Below are positions 41,201 through 52,539 of a stretch of 64,000 nt of DNA, in pieces. The stretch's first letter is position 1. Each line of letters starts with the position of its first letter. A program made the position numbers and the translations under genes. The DNA lies in assembly GCA_035578905.1 (NCBI GenBank), contig JAQJVL010000123.1:124001-188000 (forward strand), given 5' to 3'. The notes beneath the pieces were generated by a model. It searched no databases, was not told the DNA's origin, and saw only the letters and a program-made list of their open reading frames with translations. The DNA comes from Stictocephala bisonia. Its lineage: Eukaryota; Arthropoda; Insecta; Hemiptera; Membracidae.

Positions 41201-44200
41201 TCATTAGTTATTGATTATATTTCTAACACTATTGTATTTTGGCAAACTTACCTACAAGTTCCAAAGGTGATCTAATAACTTTACGCTTGAACTGTTCTTT
41301 AGGTAAGGATTCTAGTTCAATTGTAATCTTTGAGAAGTCTTTATTGACTGTCCCATTAGCATCTGCATTGCTAGAAAGTTCATTATGCTGTTACAAGTTT
41401 TGAAAAACTATTTAACATTTAAATAGTACAAGTAGAGTAAATGTCACAACAGTAAAACTGTAAAAAGTAAATGTCACAACAGTAAAACTGTAAAAAGTAC
41501 AAGTAGAGTAAATGTCACAACAGTAAAACTGTAAAAAGTAAATGTCACAACAGTAAAACTGTAAAAAGTAAATGTCACAACAGTAAAACTGTAAAAAGTA
41601 CAAGTAGAGTAAATGTCACAACAGTAAAACTGTAAAAAGTAAATTATTACTATTTAGCATGAATTGCATTTGATCACTTTCTGTGACTTTTAATCAACTA
41701 ACTCAATTACATAACCATTGAATGATTTTGCTAGTTCTGTTCACTACGCAACAATCCTTGCAACATAAATAACTTTGCATCAAATTATAGTAAACACAAA
41801 GCAGAGTCCAATTGTAAGTTACATTAAAAGTATTTAGAAATAGCTCATGTAAGTATGATAAAAACATACTGTCAATTAATTAATATATAGCCTCTTGACT
41901 TCTTAAAACTAGTTAGCACAATTTCAACACAAACTGTTTAAAGCTTTTTCGTAACAATTGTTGGAGTTGAATGACACATGAAGATAAAAGTTTATCATGC
42001 ACGCAAACTGTGTCTTCTATGGTAATAAGAGGCATAAGTGTCCCATTTATGAGCTATTTAGGATAGGCATAATCTATATTATTAATACAATTAATAAATT
42101 GTTCAGAAGAAATTGTACATAACGTATCTCAAAATTCTGAATAGCCACACGATTCATTTGAAAACTTAAATTCCTTGAATACTATACATTGAGCAGGTAT
42201 AGTATTCAAATTTATGGTAGTATTTGTAAGCAGGTATAGTATTTGTAAATGATAAAATCAAATTTTTGTTTCTATACTTTTCAGTTATATGACTATATTT
42301 ATATATAGCTCCTAATATCAGGTACAGATTTAAAATGACACATTTCTTTTTAAAGTTAATTTTTTTAAAAAGGTAAGATTGAATATGATATAAATTTTGA
42401 TAATAATATTTATTTCACTCACTAACAAGGTAAATGTTACTGTAATGAGCAAAAAAATAAAATACTTTATTTACATCATAAATGTTTTATATATTTAAAT
42501 GCTAGTCAAACCCATAAAAAAACATAGAAACTAAAAGGTCATATACAAAATTCAAGTAATCGGACTACGCAATAAATAGGAACGCGCCGTCCCCCCTCAC
42601 AAATAACAGCTCACAAATACTGTAAAGAGCTCTCCGGGACAGCTAACATCTTAGTAATATTAATCGTATCTTCTGACGTTCCTTATCAATTCATCATCCC
42701 TATTATTCCTTATCCCTGAACGTTTCCTTTCCTGATATTGAACGCCAGAAGGTACGATTAATATTATTAATAGTTGACATTCCAGTAGTAGGAAATGAAT
42801 TCCAACATCTTAAGTTCCGTTTGAAGCAGTTTACATTTGCAGGTTGTTTTATTTCAATCGTTAATTTATTAAATAAATCTGAACCTCAATAAAAATTTAA
42901 TCTCTACATGCTTCTACGTTAAAATTCTCTGAAGTTAATAGTAACTGATTTCTTGTGTTTATATAATGACGTACATTTGTGAAACATGATTGATTTTGAA
43001 AAATAAAAATTGCTGAAAAATAAATTAAGTGAAGGCACTGTTTAAGACGTTCTCTGCCACAAAGTACCCTCTTCAGCTATCAGCCCGATTGAGTCCCCAG
43101 ACAATTCTCAAGGCCTTCTTTTGTAAAATAAAACTCTCTCTAAATTATGCTGCCTTGTGAATCCCCAAAAAATAATTCTGTAAGACAGGACAAATTCAAC
43201 AATTCCATAGTAGGAAGACAACATAATTTCCCTGGTTATTGTATGTAATAGAATGTAGTTGGCTCAAAGCATAAATGGAGCAATTCACCTGTCTACAAAG
43301 GTGGTCAATTTGTGATTGGTATTTTGGATTATTGTGCTTAATGACAGCTAAAAAATTATCAAAAAATGTCATGACAATTCAGATTCTATAATCTTAGCAT
43401 TGTAAAATGGTCAAAATGTACATTGTGTGATCATCTAAGCGGTAATTAAAATCACTGTGAATCATGGTGTGTAGAATGCTACTTCAAAGTAAAATAAAAT
43501 ACAAGTAGAACTACTTCACCTAAAAGACTTCCTAGAAGATGTAAACTATTCTCATTCTAATTATCCTGGTTGAGATTAGAACGGATAATGTTCACATTAC
43601 TTTTTTTGTGGTTGTCAATAGTAAAATTTGTTTTTAGTAGTTACTTACTAATCAGTGATCTTCGACACTACGTTGTACTCAGGCTCAGAGCAGCTTGGCA
43701 AGCAATCACACACCAATCCCAGCTTCTCTGTGTAGTCAGCTGTTCTTAAGGATCGAAGTGTTTCTATACACAAATGTCAACTTCTACTGCAAATTTTACT
43801 GAAGAAATTCATAAACTAAAGCAAATTAATAACATACATTGTCATGCATGTTTTGTATCTAAATACATTTGATTAGAGATTAGAGGTTTTTAGACATGAG
43901 AAATAGTGTACTTAACAGAGAAGAATACTGTATTAAACAAGTGCAGTTCCTAACTACATAGTAGAAAAACAATAAATTCTTATTATTTTCCTCACATAAT
44001 CAGCTCAATTAAAAATCTTCCTCTGACATGAGAAATTTTTTGTTTTTGGTAGTTTTAGTGACATTAATTTTGTTGGTACACATTAAGCGCAAATATATAC
44101 AGTTTTAATATATGATAGTTACCTGAGACATTAGAGAGGCAGATCAAACCTGTTAGGTTGCACGTTCGTACTCCATCTGAAGTAACAAATATAATTAAAT

Positions 44201-47200
44201 AAATACGCCACTACATAAATATAAATTATTTAGAATTTAAAAAAACTGTTACAATTTTTGTTTAAATAATTCAAAGTGATCAGCCTGCCGCTCCATACAT
44301 GTACTTTGGTGATGTCCCTCATGCCGTTCCATACATGTACTGTGGTAATGACCCACCGCCGCTCCATACATGTACTTTGGTGATGACCCTCATGCCTTTC
44401 CATACATGTACTGTGGTAATGACCCACCGCCGCTCCATATATGTACTTTGGTGATAACCCTCATGCCGTTCCATACATGTACCGTGGTGATGACCCTCAT
44501 GCCGTTCCATACATGTACCGTGGTGATGACCTACCCGCCGCTCCATACATATCCTGTGATGATAAAGTGAATAAAATATATTTCTTAAAACTGATGAAAT
44601 TAAAATCTTTCAAACTTTCCTTTGAATAGTTAAAATATCATCATCTGAGGTATGTTTATTTCACCTTCAATGCGGCTCAAAGAAATCACAGTTGACAATT
44701 TTGTATCAAGGGGCAAACATCAGAGTTAAAATTACATTCAATTATATCCTGATTTATTAAATATAATGACTGAAAGTGGTTATGCTTTGTCTAATTTTCC
44801 AGTACAATTCTACTCAATACATTATCAAAACTTTTAACATAGGACTGCAACTGTCTAATAAACTCTGTTTCAGTCACCAAATTGAAACATCTTATCACGT
44901 TTTTATTATTTATTTAAAAAAGTAACACTCCACCAGTCACTTTCTCTCGTTGATCAGGATATAGCATTGTCCTCATTTTGCACTTTAGTAAATCTGTATG
45001 TTAATAGTAAAATAACCATGCAATCAATACAAATGTAAATAGAAACTTAATGAAATGTTAAATCTCTTGGTGATCTCTCAACCATTACGTCATCGAATAA
45101 ATACGAAAAATTAGTTTTAAAAAATGGTCCTGATTATAAGTTTTGCATAATTACTGTATATATGTGTTTATAAACTACACATAGATTTTTATCTATAAAA
45201 AAGTGTAGATTTTATAAAACTATACTAAATATAGAATATATTGGTATAGTTATGTGCAAATTCTGAATCAGTAAAAAGAACTAACTGTTTTTCATTCTTA
45301 TTTCTATTTTACAATACATTTTGGTTTATCGTAAAAGATCACAAATCATTCATGCTCGTATTAATAATTACATTATACATCATGGTATTATTATTTTTGT
45401 AAATTTTAGTTTATAATAAAATTATATAGTGGTTTTATAGAGTCTAGTGAATTTTTTAATACTAATGTTAACAAATGTTAAGTTTCAAATACAATACTAC
45501 TTTCAAAATATGTTATACAATTTCCCACAAAATGTAAATAAAACAATTCATTTTCTAAAAGTAGACTAAATTTAAACGTTGTGGCTATCTAGATTGAATT
45601 TTACATATCTAGCATTGTTTTTTCAGGAACAACCCCATCACTTGTTTACTAAACAAGAAATAAAAATCAAACTTTACATACAGTATAATATTAAAATAAG
45701 TGTTAAAAATCACATAATGTATAAACCTTTACAATGGTTAATTATGAACGAATTATCAAATGATAACAAATATAGATATAGCATCACCCAAAAGGTATTT
45801 TTACAAATTTGTATAGATAAAAGTTAGCAAAAAGCCAAAAAATAGCAATTTTTTTAAAGAAAAACTTGTAGCTACATATTTGAAAGTTTATAAGCTGAAA
45901 TTTACTAATATACATTTATCATTTGAGTAAAATTAATAATGAACTGGAGAGATATTTATTAAAAAATGAGTTGCTCTGTGTGATGACTGTCCTAAAAATA
46001 ACTATTATTTGCTTTTTAAAACAATATTACCTATTTTTGGCATGAAATGATGGGTACAGTTGCAGCGATCTATTTGAGAGTGTGCTCGGCAATCTACAAC
46101 ACATGCAGAGTAGCTATAGACTTTATAAGACTGTAGGTAGTTTTCTGAAGGGAAGCGGCAGTTTCGCTGAGATATTGAGACTTCCTTCACATAAGGATCA
46201 TTTTCGATTTCTTTGATCTGAATAAAAATAAACATACTTATTATAATAATTATAATACTTATAATAAATAAACGTCTTTTTTTAAAATACTTTCATTTGC
46301 ACCTGTTCAAACACCCGCTTAGTACAACTATTTTTTACCGATATGATCAAAAAGTTCTCTGGCGTACAATCTTAAAGTTAGGGTTAGAATAGTTTTATTC
46401 AAGGTTGTTTATCAAATATATTTAAAATAAAATGGTTTTTTTCTGTTCATTTAGGCGATAGGTTGAATATTTATACCTTTTCAGTAAGGATTTTTGGAAA
46501 CCAAAGTGTTTTTATTTTAAAAATATTGTAAATTTATAGTTTTTATTTGTTCTTAAGACGCTGATCGTCGATATATTGGCAGATATGGTTTTCAAATGAG
46601 TGTCATGAGCGAATGTATGATGACACTATTCTAAAGAATAGGTCATTGTTACAACCAATTCTTTAGAAAGTGTCGCTAATTAATAGGCCAATTACAAATT
46701 AACAGCCGGTGGTCATCAGCTGATCCCTTTCAAAATTTGTTATGATTATGTTATGACACTGGGCTTTAACCAACTAACGCTATCAACCAATTAATAATAG
46801 TTTACAAAATTATGCTGACTATTGATCTATCAATCAGTAAACAAATATCTAGATAAATATTTTAACCCTGAAATATAACTAAACCTAATTGATTTTTTCT
46901 CCTTTTACAATATTGTAAGAAAATTTCTAATTTCTATTTATAAACTGTACTGGTATTTGGACAAGTAATTTAATTTTACAAATTAGGTAATAATTGAATT
47001 TTTATCCTAACAAATTAACTAACATGTGTTTGTTTTTAGTAATTTTTGTTTTTTAACAACCATTTACTATAAAAATACAATTATTGCTTGCTCGTTAATC
47101 TTGAATTAGTTATTTGTTTGAAGTACTTACTGTAAATTTCATATTGAAAACATATCCTTTGGAAACAACTTCTTTTTCTTGTTGAGGGTGGTTTAGAAAG

Positions 47201-50200
47201 GGCACATCTTCCGGAGCATGAAGAATAACCTTAAAAAACAGTTGAATCATGTAAAGTAAAGTGATAGTTGAAACCTTACTATCCTAACATACTGAAACTT
47301 CCATGATAACACTTACATTGAGCAACAAAAGGAAAAAATAACAGTATCTTTTTTTTATTGATTGTGGATTTACTTGCATATTAATTTTAAATCATTGATA
47401 GTATCTAATTAAAAAATTAGGTAAAAAAGTACCCAAATTATTCCCATACTGGCTATTTGTTTTATCAATCTACAATCCATAGTGCAATCAAAATGTAAAC
47501 ATCACCTTCCATATCATGATGATTAAATTTAAACTAAAATAATCCTTTCAACTACCAGTATTAAGTGTAATCCAAGAAAATTATTACAGATGAAAGTTGT
47601 AATAAAATCAACTCTAACTCAATAATTTCACTCCTGTCAATAGGTGAAAAAACTTATTCTATTTTCAAAGAGAACTTTACAGAATAAGTTTTAAATAGAA
47701 TTCAATTTCAACCAAGTAATTTGCTAATTAGTGGACTCACGCTGAATTCTAAGAAATTATAATCAATAATTTATTTGCTTAGCAATAAATTAGTTTAACA
47801 ATACTCGCTAGGAAAGGCCTCTGTTGAAATGTTTTTTATTTTTTACACTTCAAACTGTCTAGTGCTTAAAAAGTATTTAAAAAAATAAATAATCTTAGCA
47901 GAATATTATTGAATTGGAATGTCATAGCATATAAAGGAGAAAAGAATAGAATGATTTGGAAAGTCGCTGGTCATTTCCGGAATTGTGAACCAATCCCATT
48001 TGTAATAAAGATAGATTGATAGCTTTATATCAGCACCAAAGGCCTTATGTGACAAAAACATTGCCAGACATGATGCCCAGCAGCCTCTTCATTACAAAAG
48101 TGGACATGTTACTACAACATTGGCTGCATAACCTCTGAGCACCATATGGAATCACACGACAAGTTCACATCATGGACTGTCATGAGAAGAACTGTTTATG
48201 GACACGAGATTCAACCTCATGTTGAGAAAATATACATTTTAACAAATTTTTTTAGTCAACATCAGCATAGAAGCTGATTAGATAGAAGAAGGTACAAGGA
48301 ATAATGTCCAAAATCATATAATCTCTAATACATAAAAAGCTGCTTGACTAATTTTCATTTTTGAATTTTTGTTCAGATTTCAAGTCCAACATAATTGCTA
48401 ATTGCTTTATTTAAAGGGCATATAAAGTGTTGTATTTCAGTTCATGGAAGTTGAGAATCACCAAGATGATAAATGAATTCTCTTCTTTTGAGATATGTTG
48501 GTGGTACAAAGTATGTACTAGACTTTGTGCAAGCCTCTTTCTACTTTTGTTCTTAATATTTATAGCTAAAATGATTTCAATCTGGGTCAATATAGAATAA
48601 AAAAAAAAAAAAATGAAAAGGAGATTTACCAGCTAACTTATGCTTTAAAAAGCCCGTTTTTAATCTGAAACCAACCAGTGATTTTAGCTGGTTAAACGAT
48701 CTATGTACAAGTGTACTCTTATAAACCAGAGAAATGTATAGAAGTTAGTAGTAAGATTATGTGGTTAAAATCTTGGCAAGTCTTATCAAAGGTCCATGCA
48801 CAAGCGTCCTCAAGAAGATGTCTGTTAAGATATTTAATACGGTTGAATACTGGACATATCTATGTTTTAAAACAGAGAGTGCACAATTTAAAAAAAAACC
48901 TCTGTAGCTTATAGAAATCACAAATTTATCCTTAGAAATAAGTTTCTGACAATGGATCAAGTAAGCATCTCATCAGTTGGCTGTCCATTCAGTGCGCTAT
49001 GAAGATATATGCAGGCCCATCTCTTTTCTCTGAAGAAAATAAAAATTGTATAAAATCAGCTATCTTACATGTTAAAGCAAACCAACTAGTACAAAATATA
49101 GGGTAATCCTGCGTGTTTTTGCCCTAGAAAGCAATCTTAATGCCATGAATGATTAAGGTTTCAATTTAAAATACAGTTAATTCCAAAGGAAGAATGATGG
49201 CATTTAAGTTTTAACTTTAACTCCTGTATCCTTCATTTGTCTGATTTCAAGGCTTCAACATGTATTCAATATACCGTAAGTTTTAGTTAGTGTTATGTTT
49301 ATAAATCTAGATCAGGGCCATGCAGAAGTCTAAGTTCAAACTGAAAAATGGTTTCAACAGCAATTATTTACCTTTACTTTTTCATATGCATTGAACTTTA
49401 ACTTCCCTGGACCTGTTTTTTGATTGGATGTCATATCCAGCAATCGACTCCACCTAAAAAAGAGAAATTTGAAAAGAATTTATAAACATCAACAGAGGTT
49501 GAATAATAATACGATTTTAATACGAGAAAAATAAATATTTTTATCCGTATATAATACTATACTACATGTGCAAGGTTTTTGAAGGTTCATTCCTGTCTAT
49601 CTACACTTACGATGTCTTTATGTGCAGTGAGTTTATTGTGTAGCAGGGACCCTTTTCTGTTTGTAATCGGCGGAAGTAACGGCAGCATTTGAAAGGGCGT
49701 TCATTGAACTGACAGTCTTTCAGCAATTCTTTGCATGGTGCTCTGACCTATACAAAATGGAATAAAACAGTAAAAATATTTTGAATTAATTTAATTTCTC
49801 TGCAGGTTTAACAAAGTTGTGTGTTATCATATTTCATATTATTACCTGTTTGACAACTGCGTCAAAATCTTCACTGCAGTTAATGCTTCTACCGCAGTGT
49901 GCAGAGCAGGTATAACATGTCCCATAGTAAAATACTATGTCTTTGAGATAAAAATCCAAATTCATGTTACGACTCTTGCCGTAGATCCTAATTTAAATAT
50001 ACATACAGTAATTAGATTTAATATTAAACAATAATAGATCTATACAAATGCGTATATGTACGTAAACAAAATATAACCATTGACTATAAATTTATTTTCC
50101 GATTTAGAGGTGTTATGAAATAATTGTAATCTAAAGATAGATTAATATAATATTGTTTGGATGTATATATATACATTTCCATTTCTCATGCCGTAAAATA

Positions 50201-51117
50201 ATTTAGAATGGAACTTAACTGTACACTGATTATTGTCTTACTTCTCATTACATTTACAGGGGTAATTGTTTTGTATTTGTAAAACATGGCACTGAAAGTC
50301 AAGACATAATAACATTTTACTAATACCTAAAGCTTCCGGAAACAAGTGTGTCAAGGTATTACTTACAATATTTACATCACCAAACATTTCGTCCATGCTG
50401 TGATGATGTGATGTGGCATGCTGAGTGTCTCAGAGATACCACTAAGGATGCCACATTACAGCATGGGCGAAACGTTTGGTGATGTATATATTGTAAGTAA
50501 CAGCTTGACGCTTGTTTTCGGAAAATTTAGTTATTAGTTATGACACCGGCCGCTTAAGCTTACAAAATAAGATAATAACATTTTGGCTGTATAGTACAAT
50601 CAATCAATTATATTAAATTGTATAAGTTTTTAGGCATTTATAAATAAAGGACAGCTTCATACTCAAGAGATTATGTGTTTTATACCAAGCTGAGGCGATA
50701 AGATTTGAAACGGATTAATTTGTTGTTTGTCCTTTAAGATTAGTTGTTTTTATGAGTCTCTTTCTTGACAATATTTAAAGAATATCACTAATCACTTCTG
50801 GTGGTCTTCACTGTCATAAAGTAACCTGTACATGCAACGTACAGAATAGTCTATTTCAATGTTTAGTTAAGTTACACTAGCTTCCTAGAAACTAACATAA
50901 TCTGACAGAATAGAAATCTTACTTTTCTCCAACATCATAGAGCTTGTCAGACGACTCAAATTCGCAGACAGATATTGCAGGAAAGGTGATGTTCCAGTTC
51001 AAATATGTTGTCTCCATTACAAAACTAACTGCGTTGTTTTCATAGTTATACACGTTGCCCTTCAACACAATGCAGGCTCCCACCAGGCATAGTAAACACA
51101 CTGTAGTCCAGAAAATT
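37981..51117 (-). CDS. Pickpocket/DEG-ENaC sodium channel subunit A (10 exons, 5' partial)
   Basis: Exons in transcription order: 51117-50923, 49987-49846, 49747-49611, 49453-49372, 47229-47131, 46217-46031, 44176-44123, 43763-43649, 41370-41252 and 38220-37981. All junctions keep frame and give about 455 residues. The product starts at TM1 (IFWTTVCLLCLVG) and continues through FPAISVC, a Cys-rich extracellular domain and the CDCLPSC motif to TM2 with the selectivity-filter string FLGASLLS. The family forms trimeric, amiloride-sensitive cation channels; insect members work in mechano-, chemo- and hygrosensation, but the sequence does not say which applies here. The N-terminal cytoplasmic exon is not visible and may lie in the assembly gap. 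A polyadenylation signal on this strand is at 37692-37697. Confidence 0.88.
38648..38820 (+). mobile_element. tRNA-derived SINE with structured tail
   Basis: Box A-like TGGCTCAGTGAATAAGG and box B GGTTCGAATCC are spaced as in a tRNA. The tail folds: ACTTCACTCG (38743-38752) pairs with 38797-38806, and inside it GTTGACA (38762-38768) pairs with 38787-38793. It ends in a poly(A) run. A 10-bp inverted repeat TGGCTCAGTG/CACTGAGCCA brackets the tRNA-like head. It is not a functional tRNA gene because the cloverleaf is incomplete. Confidence 0.75.
38840..39028 (+). pseudogene. Harbinger transposase N-terminal remnant
   Basis: About 62 codons: LFQQLRDHESNIVNYFRMSI, LTYVGPRI and VPSEERLAVTLRS, matching the 'yFRMs...F..Ll..v.p.I.......R..v...erL.itLRfLa' start of HARBI1-type nucleases. 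Ends in TAA; the catalytic core is gone. Confidence 0.8.
39266..39433 (-). pseudogene. MADF-like remnant of Harbinger
   Basis: MTDFDVGLFISEFENMHALY, then KTKMKEYSDRNLK. This fits the first helices of a MADF DNA-binding domain (FI.E.E....LY......Y.dRN.K). It is broken after about 35 codons of similarity. Confidence 0.6.
39820..39870. repeat. Perfect 51-bp palindrome
   Basis: 25-bp arms (39820-39844 and 39846-39870) with a single central base; the outer sequence is CTACTATTTTGTAACAATAT. Confidence 0.95.
40010..40575. repeat. Minisatellite, about 30-bp unit
   Basis: About 18 degenerate copies of GTGATGGTGAGATATTGG plus a linker like (T/G)(G/C)TCTAGGGTA. Alternating 'GAGAGATTGGTGCTAG' and 'GAGATATTGGCTCTAG' variants suggest a two-unit higher-order period. 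Confidence 0.9.
40576..41251. other. Intron of channel A
   Basis: No gene or element recognised. Confidence 0.5.
41252..41370 (-). CDS. Channel A exon: pre-TM2 segment
   Basis: 119 bp, phase 2 in and phase 1 out. It encodes NGTVNKDFSKITIELESLPK, then KRKVIRSPLELV, the strand leading into TM2. Confidence 0.85.
41425..41642. repeat. Two-level minisatellite
   Basis: Six near-identical copies of a 30-bp unit built on ATGTCACAACAGTAAAACTG; some copies are separated by an 11-bp spacer ACAAGTAGAGT. Each unit contains the hairpin ACAGT-AAA-ACTGT. It starts about 55 bp upstream (transcription sense) of the channel A exon at 41370. Confidence 0.95.
41643..43648. other. Intron of channel A
   Basis: AT-rich. 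The only element seen is the small MITE-like hairpin at 42655-42766. Confidence 0.5.
42655..42766. mobile_element. 112-bp MITE-like hairpin
   Basis: 27-bp terminal inverted repeats with two mismatches; the left end starts TAATATTAATCGTATCTTCT and the right end mirrors it. No coding content. Confidence 0.7.
43649..43763 (-). CDS. Channel A exon: CxCLPxC motif
   Basis: 115 bp, phase 1 in and phase 2 out, donor GTAAGT. It encodes LVCDCLPSCSEPEYNVV, the invariant C.CLP.C...Y motif before TM2. Confidence 0.9.
44123..44176 (-). CDS. Channel A microexon
   Basis: 54 bp, phase 1-1. It encodes GVRTCNLTGLICLSNVS, supplying the next C.....CL cysteine pair. It would be missed without joining phases to its neighbours. 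Confidence 0.8.
44284..44565. repeat. 36-bp minisatellite
   Basis: About eight copies of CCGCTCCATACATGTACTTT plus GGTGATGACCCTCATG. The unit is a multiple of 3, so all frames stay open and yield spurious repetitive ORFs on both strands. It lies 108 bp from the channel A microexon. Confidence 0.93.
44566..46030. other. Intron of channel A
   Basis: AT-rich, nothing recognised. Confidence 0.5.
46031..46217 (-). CDS. Channel A exon: Y-S-x-x-C and C-x-C-x-H segment
   Basis: 187 bp, phase 0 in and phase 1 out. It encodes QRNCRFPSE, YSYSACVVDC, and DRCNCTHHFMP. This is the classic ASC signature Y.x.C...C......C.C...MP. Confidence 0.9.
46552..46795 (-). mobile_element. SINE, near full length
   Basis: On the - strand the head GATAGCGTTAGTTGGTTAAA is a box A. 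The body GGGATCAGCTGATGACCACC and the tail TTGACGATCAGCGTCTTAA-type match the 51590 copy. Box B is eroded. Confidence 0.7.
47131..47229 (-). CDS. Channel A exon: HxPxDxP segment
   Basis: 99 bp, phase 0-0, donor GTAAGT. It encodes VILHAPEDVPFLNHP, the conserved 'iH.p.d.P' strand of DEG/ENaC extracellular domains, then KGYVFNMKFT. Confidence 0.85.
47230..49371. other. Intron of channel A
   Basis: AT-rich with an A13 run near 48600. A moderately complex stretch at 48030-48240 may be an old element, but I could not identify it. Confidence 0.45.
49372..49453 (-). CDS. Channel A exon: extracellular linker
   Basis: 82 bp, phase 2 in and phase 0 out. It encodes WSRLLDMTSNQKTGPGKLKF, then NAYEKVK, running directly into the VILHAPEDVP motif of the next exon. 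Confidence 0.8.
49611..49747 (-). CDS. Channel A exon: extracellular Cys-rich segment 2
   Basis: 137 bp, phase 0 in and phase 2 out. It encodes APCKELLKDCQFN, CCRYF and GPCYTIN, matching the family pattern C..L...C.....CC..F....G.CY.IN. Confidence 0.88.
49846..49987 (-). CDS. Channel A exon: extracellular Cys-rich segment 1
   Basis: 142 bp, phase 2 in and phase 0 out. It encodes IYGKSRNMNLDFYLKDIVFY followed by GTCYTCSAHC, typical of the early extracellular loop in insect pickpockets. Confidence 0.85.
50335..50525. repeat. Foldback element
   Basis: Arms 50335 to about 50420 and about 50447-50525 pair with few mismatches; CATCACCAAACATTTCGTCC and its near complement are central to each arm. 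It lies between the channel A TM1 exon and the next exon. Confidence 0.88.
50923..51117 (-). CDS. Channel A exon: TM1 and FPA motif
   Basis: 195 bp, phase 2 in and phase 2 out (donor GTAAGA). It encodes IFWTTVCLLCLVGACIVL, the first membrane helix, then NITFPAISVCEF. The latter matches the post-TM1 FPAxTxC motif of DEG/ENaC channels. Confidence 0.88.
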
Positions 51118-51589
51118 CTATAAACAATTATTTAAAGTTAATTTTTGTACACTATTTGCATTTGGTTATAATTGTTAATAATATTTATAGTTTGGCCGCT
51201 TTGATTGCAACCCAAATAACGAACCTGTGTATGAGAGATAAAGCTAGTTATTGTTATTGAAGTGAGACAGAAAGTTAGTCTTCTCCCACCACTGAACCGA
51301 CGTAATAGGAAGCTCCGCCTATTACGCTATTGGCTAGGTGACCATTGGCAGGCAAGGAACGTGGAGGGAAATGAAATCTAGTACAGCTGGAACATGGCAC
51401 AAGAAGAAAAGGGCTTGAGATAAGAGTGAGGAATAAGCTGGTGTAGGGCGGTTGTTGTTTGTTGTTGGTATAATATAACCAATTTATATTGAGGTTATAT
51501 TATAATTTTATTTGCAATATTATTGTGTTTTAAATATATTTTTATTTGAAATACTTAAAATGTGATTGATATGTTCAGTGACCTTCCTT
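51118..51589. other. Region upstream of the channel A TM1 exon
   Basis: Includes a 9-bp hairpin CGTAATAGG/CCTATTACG (51301-51326) and a CCAAT-like box on the opposite strand near 51330. The missing N-terminal exon was not found here. Confidence 0.4.
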
Positions 51590-51862
51590 TAAATTGGTCG
51601 GTAGCTTAATTGGTTAATCCCAGCTTCTTAAGCTAAAGGGTCTCAGTTCGATCCCAATCAAAGTTGTAACACATTTTGAATGGGATCAGCTGATAATCAC
51701 CGGCTGTTCATTTGTCATTGGCTATTAATTAATGACACTTTCTAAGGAATAGTTGGCCTTAGTTTGTAACAATGACTACATTTGCTCATCTACAACCATC
51801 ACACTCATTTGAAATCCATATTCGCCCATGTCTTGACAATCAGCGTCTTAAGAATAAATAAA
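51590..51862 (+). mobile_element. Full-length tRNA-derived SINE
   Basis: tRNA-like head with box A TAGCTTAATTGG, an anticodon-loop-like CTTCTTAAG (CTT, Lys-like) and box B AGTTCGATCCC. Next comes a body with GGGATCAGCTGATAATCACC, the shared tail CAATGACTACA...CAGCGTCTTAAG and an (AATA)n end. It defines the family seen four more times in the window. Confidence 0.8.
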
Positions 51863-52539
51863 TAAACTGAAATAATATTTATCACTACTTACTTGAATGT
51901 TTTATTTATGTTTTATTTTAAGAGGTATGCTTTGCTAACTGTATTAGTTGTGATAGATCGTGCAAGAACGTATTATTCAATTTTAATATGATTTATAATA
52001 ACTACAAAATTGCAGTATACAATCTTATGGCTATATTATATCAACTTTTATAATTCAGCAGTTTTCTTTACTATCCTTAACATAACCTACAAACAAAGAG
52101 AGCTAAGGAGATGAAATGCCACACACATCATAACCCACCATAACTTCACCAGCTTATTAGTGTCTGTTGTCCCCACTCCCAACACTGCTCCTCACGCCAA
52201 CTAGAGACAAAGTGGTGGAAAACTGCCCCTCTGCTGCTGAAACTTCTACATGCGCTAAATATACCACGCAGGTCGCTTTCAACCCGGTCCAATTATAGTT
52301 GAAATATTTTTTAATTACAATATTAGAAATTCTTCAAAGTAAAAACAGTTGTAATAAAAAGTTAAAATATGAGAAATTTAAAATTAGCAGAATTGACAAA
52401 AAACCTTTTATCATGACATAAACCCAAGACGCATCACATTCACACCTATGAATACCTTCCTTCATCCTTTAGTGACAAGGCGAATGAAGATAATGCTACA
52501 TATTGTAACTGTTCATTTATATATTGTTCTCGCTTCTTA
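51863..52539. other. Intergenic or upstream intron
   Basis: AT-rich, with a GC-richer patch at 52140-52290. Nothing recognised. Confidence 0.4.

Noticed and set aside
40010..44565. CRISPR-like arrays
   Set aside because: The repeats are direct degenerate minisatellites without unique spacers, in an animal intron.
44230..44629. Repetitive proteins on both strands (HGTCMERHEGHH-like and MPFHTCTVVMT-like)
   Set aside because: Produced by the 36-bp minisatellite, whose unit is a multiple of three; they lie in an intron.
48030..48240. Possible coding patch or old element
   Set aside because: Base composition differs slightly, but no motif, frame or terminal repeat could be shown.
51590..51665. 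tRNA-Lys gene
   Set aside because: Box A and B are present but acceptor and D stems do not pair well, and the SINE body and tail follow directly.
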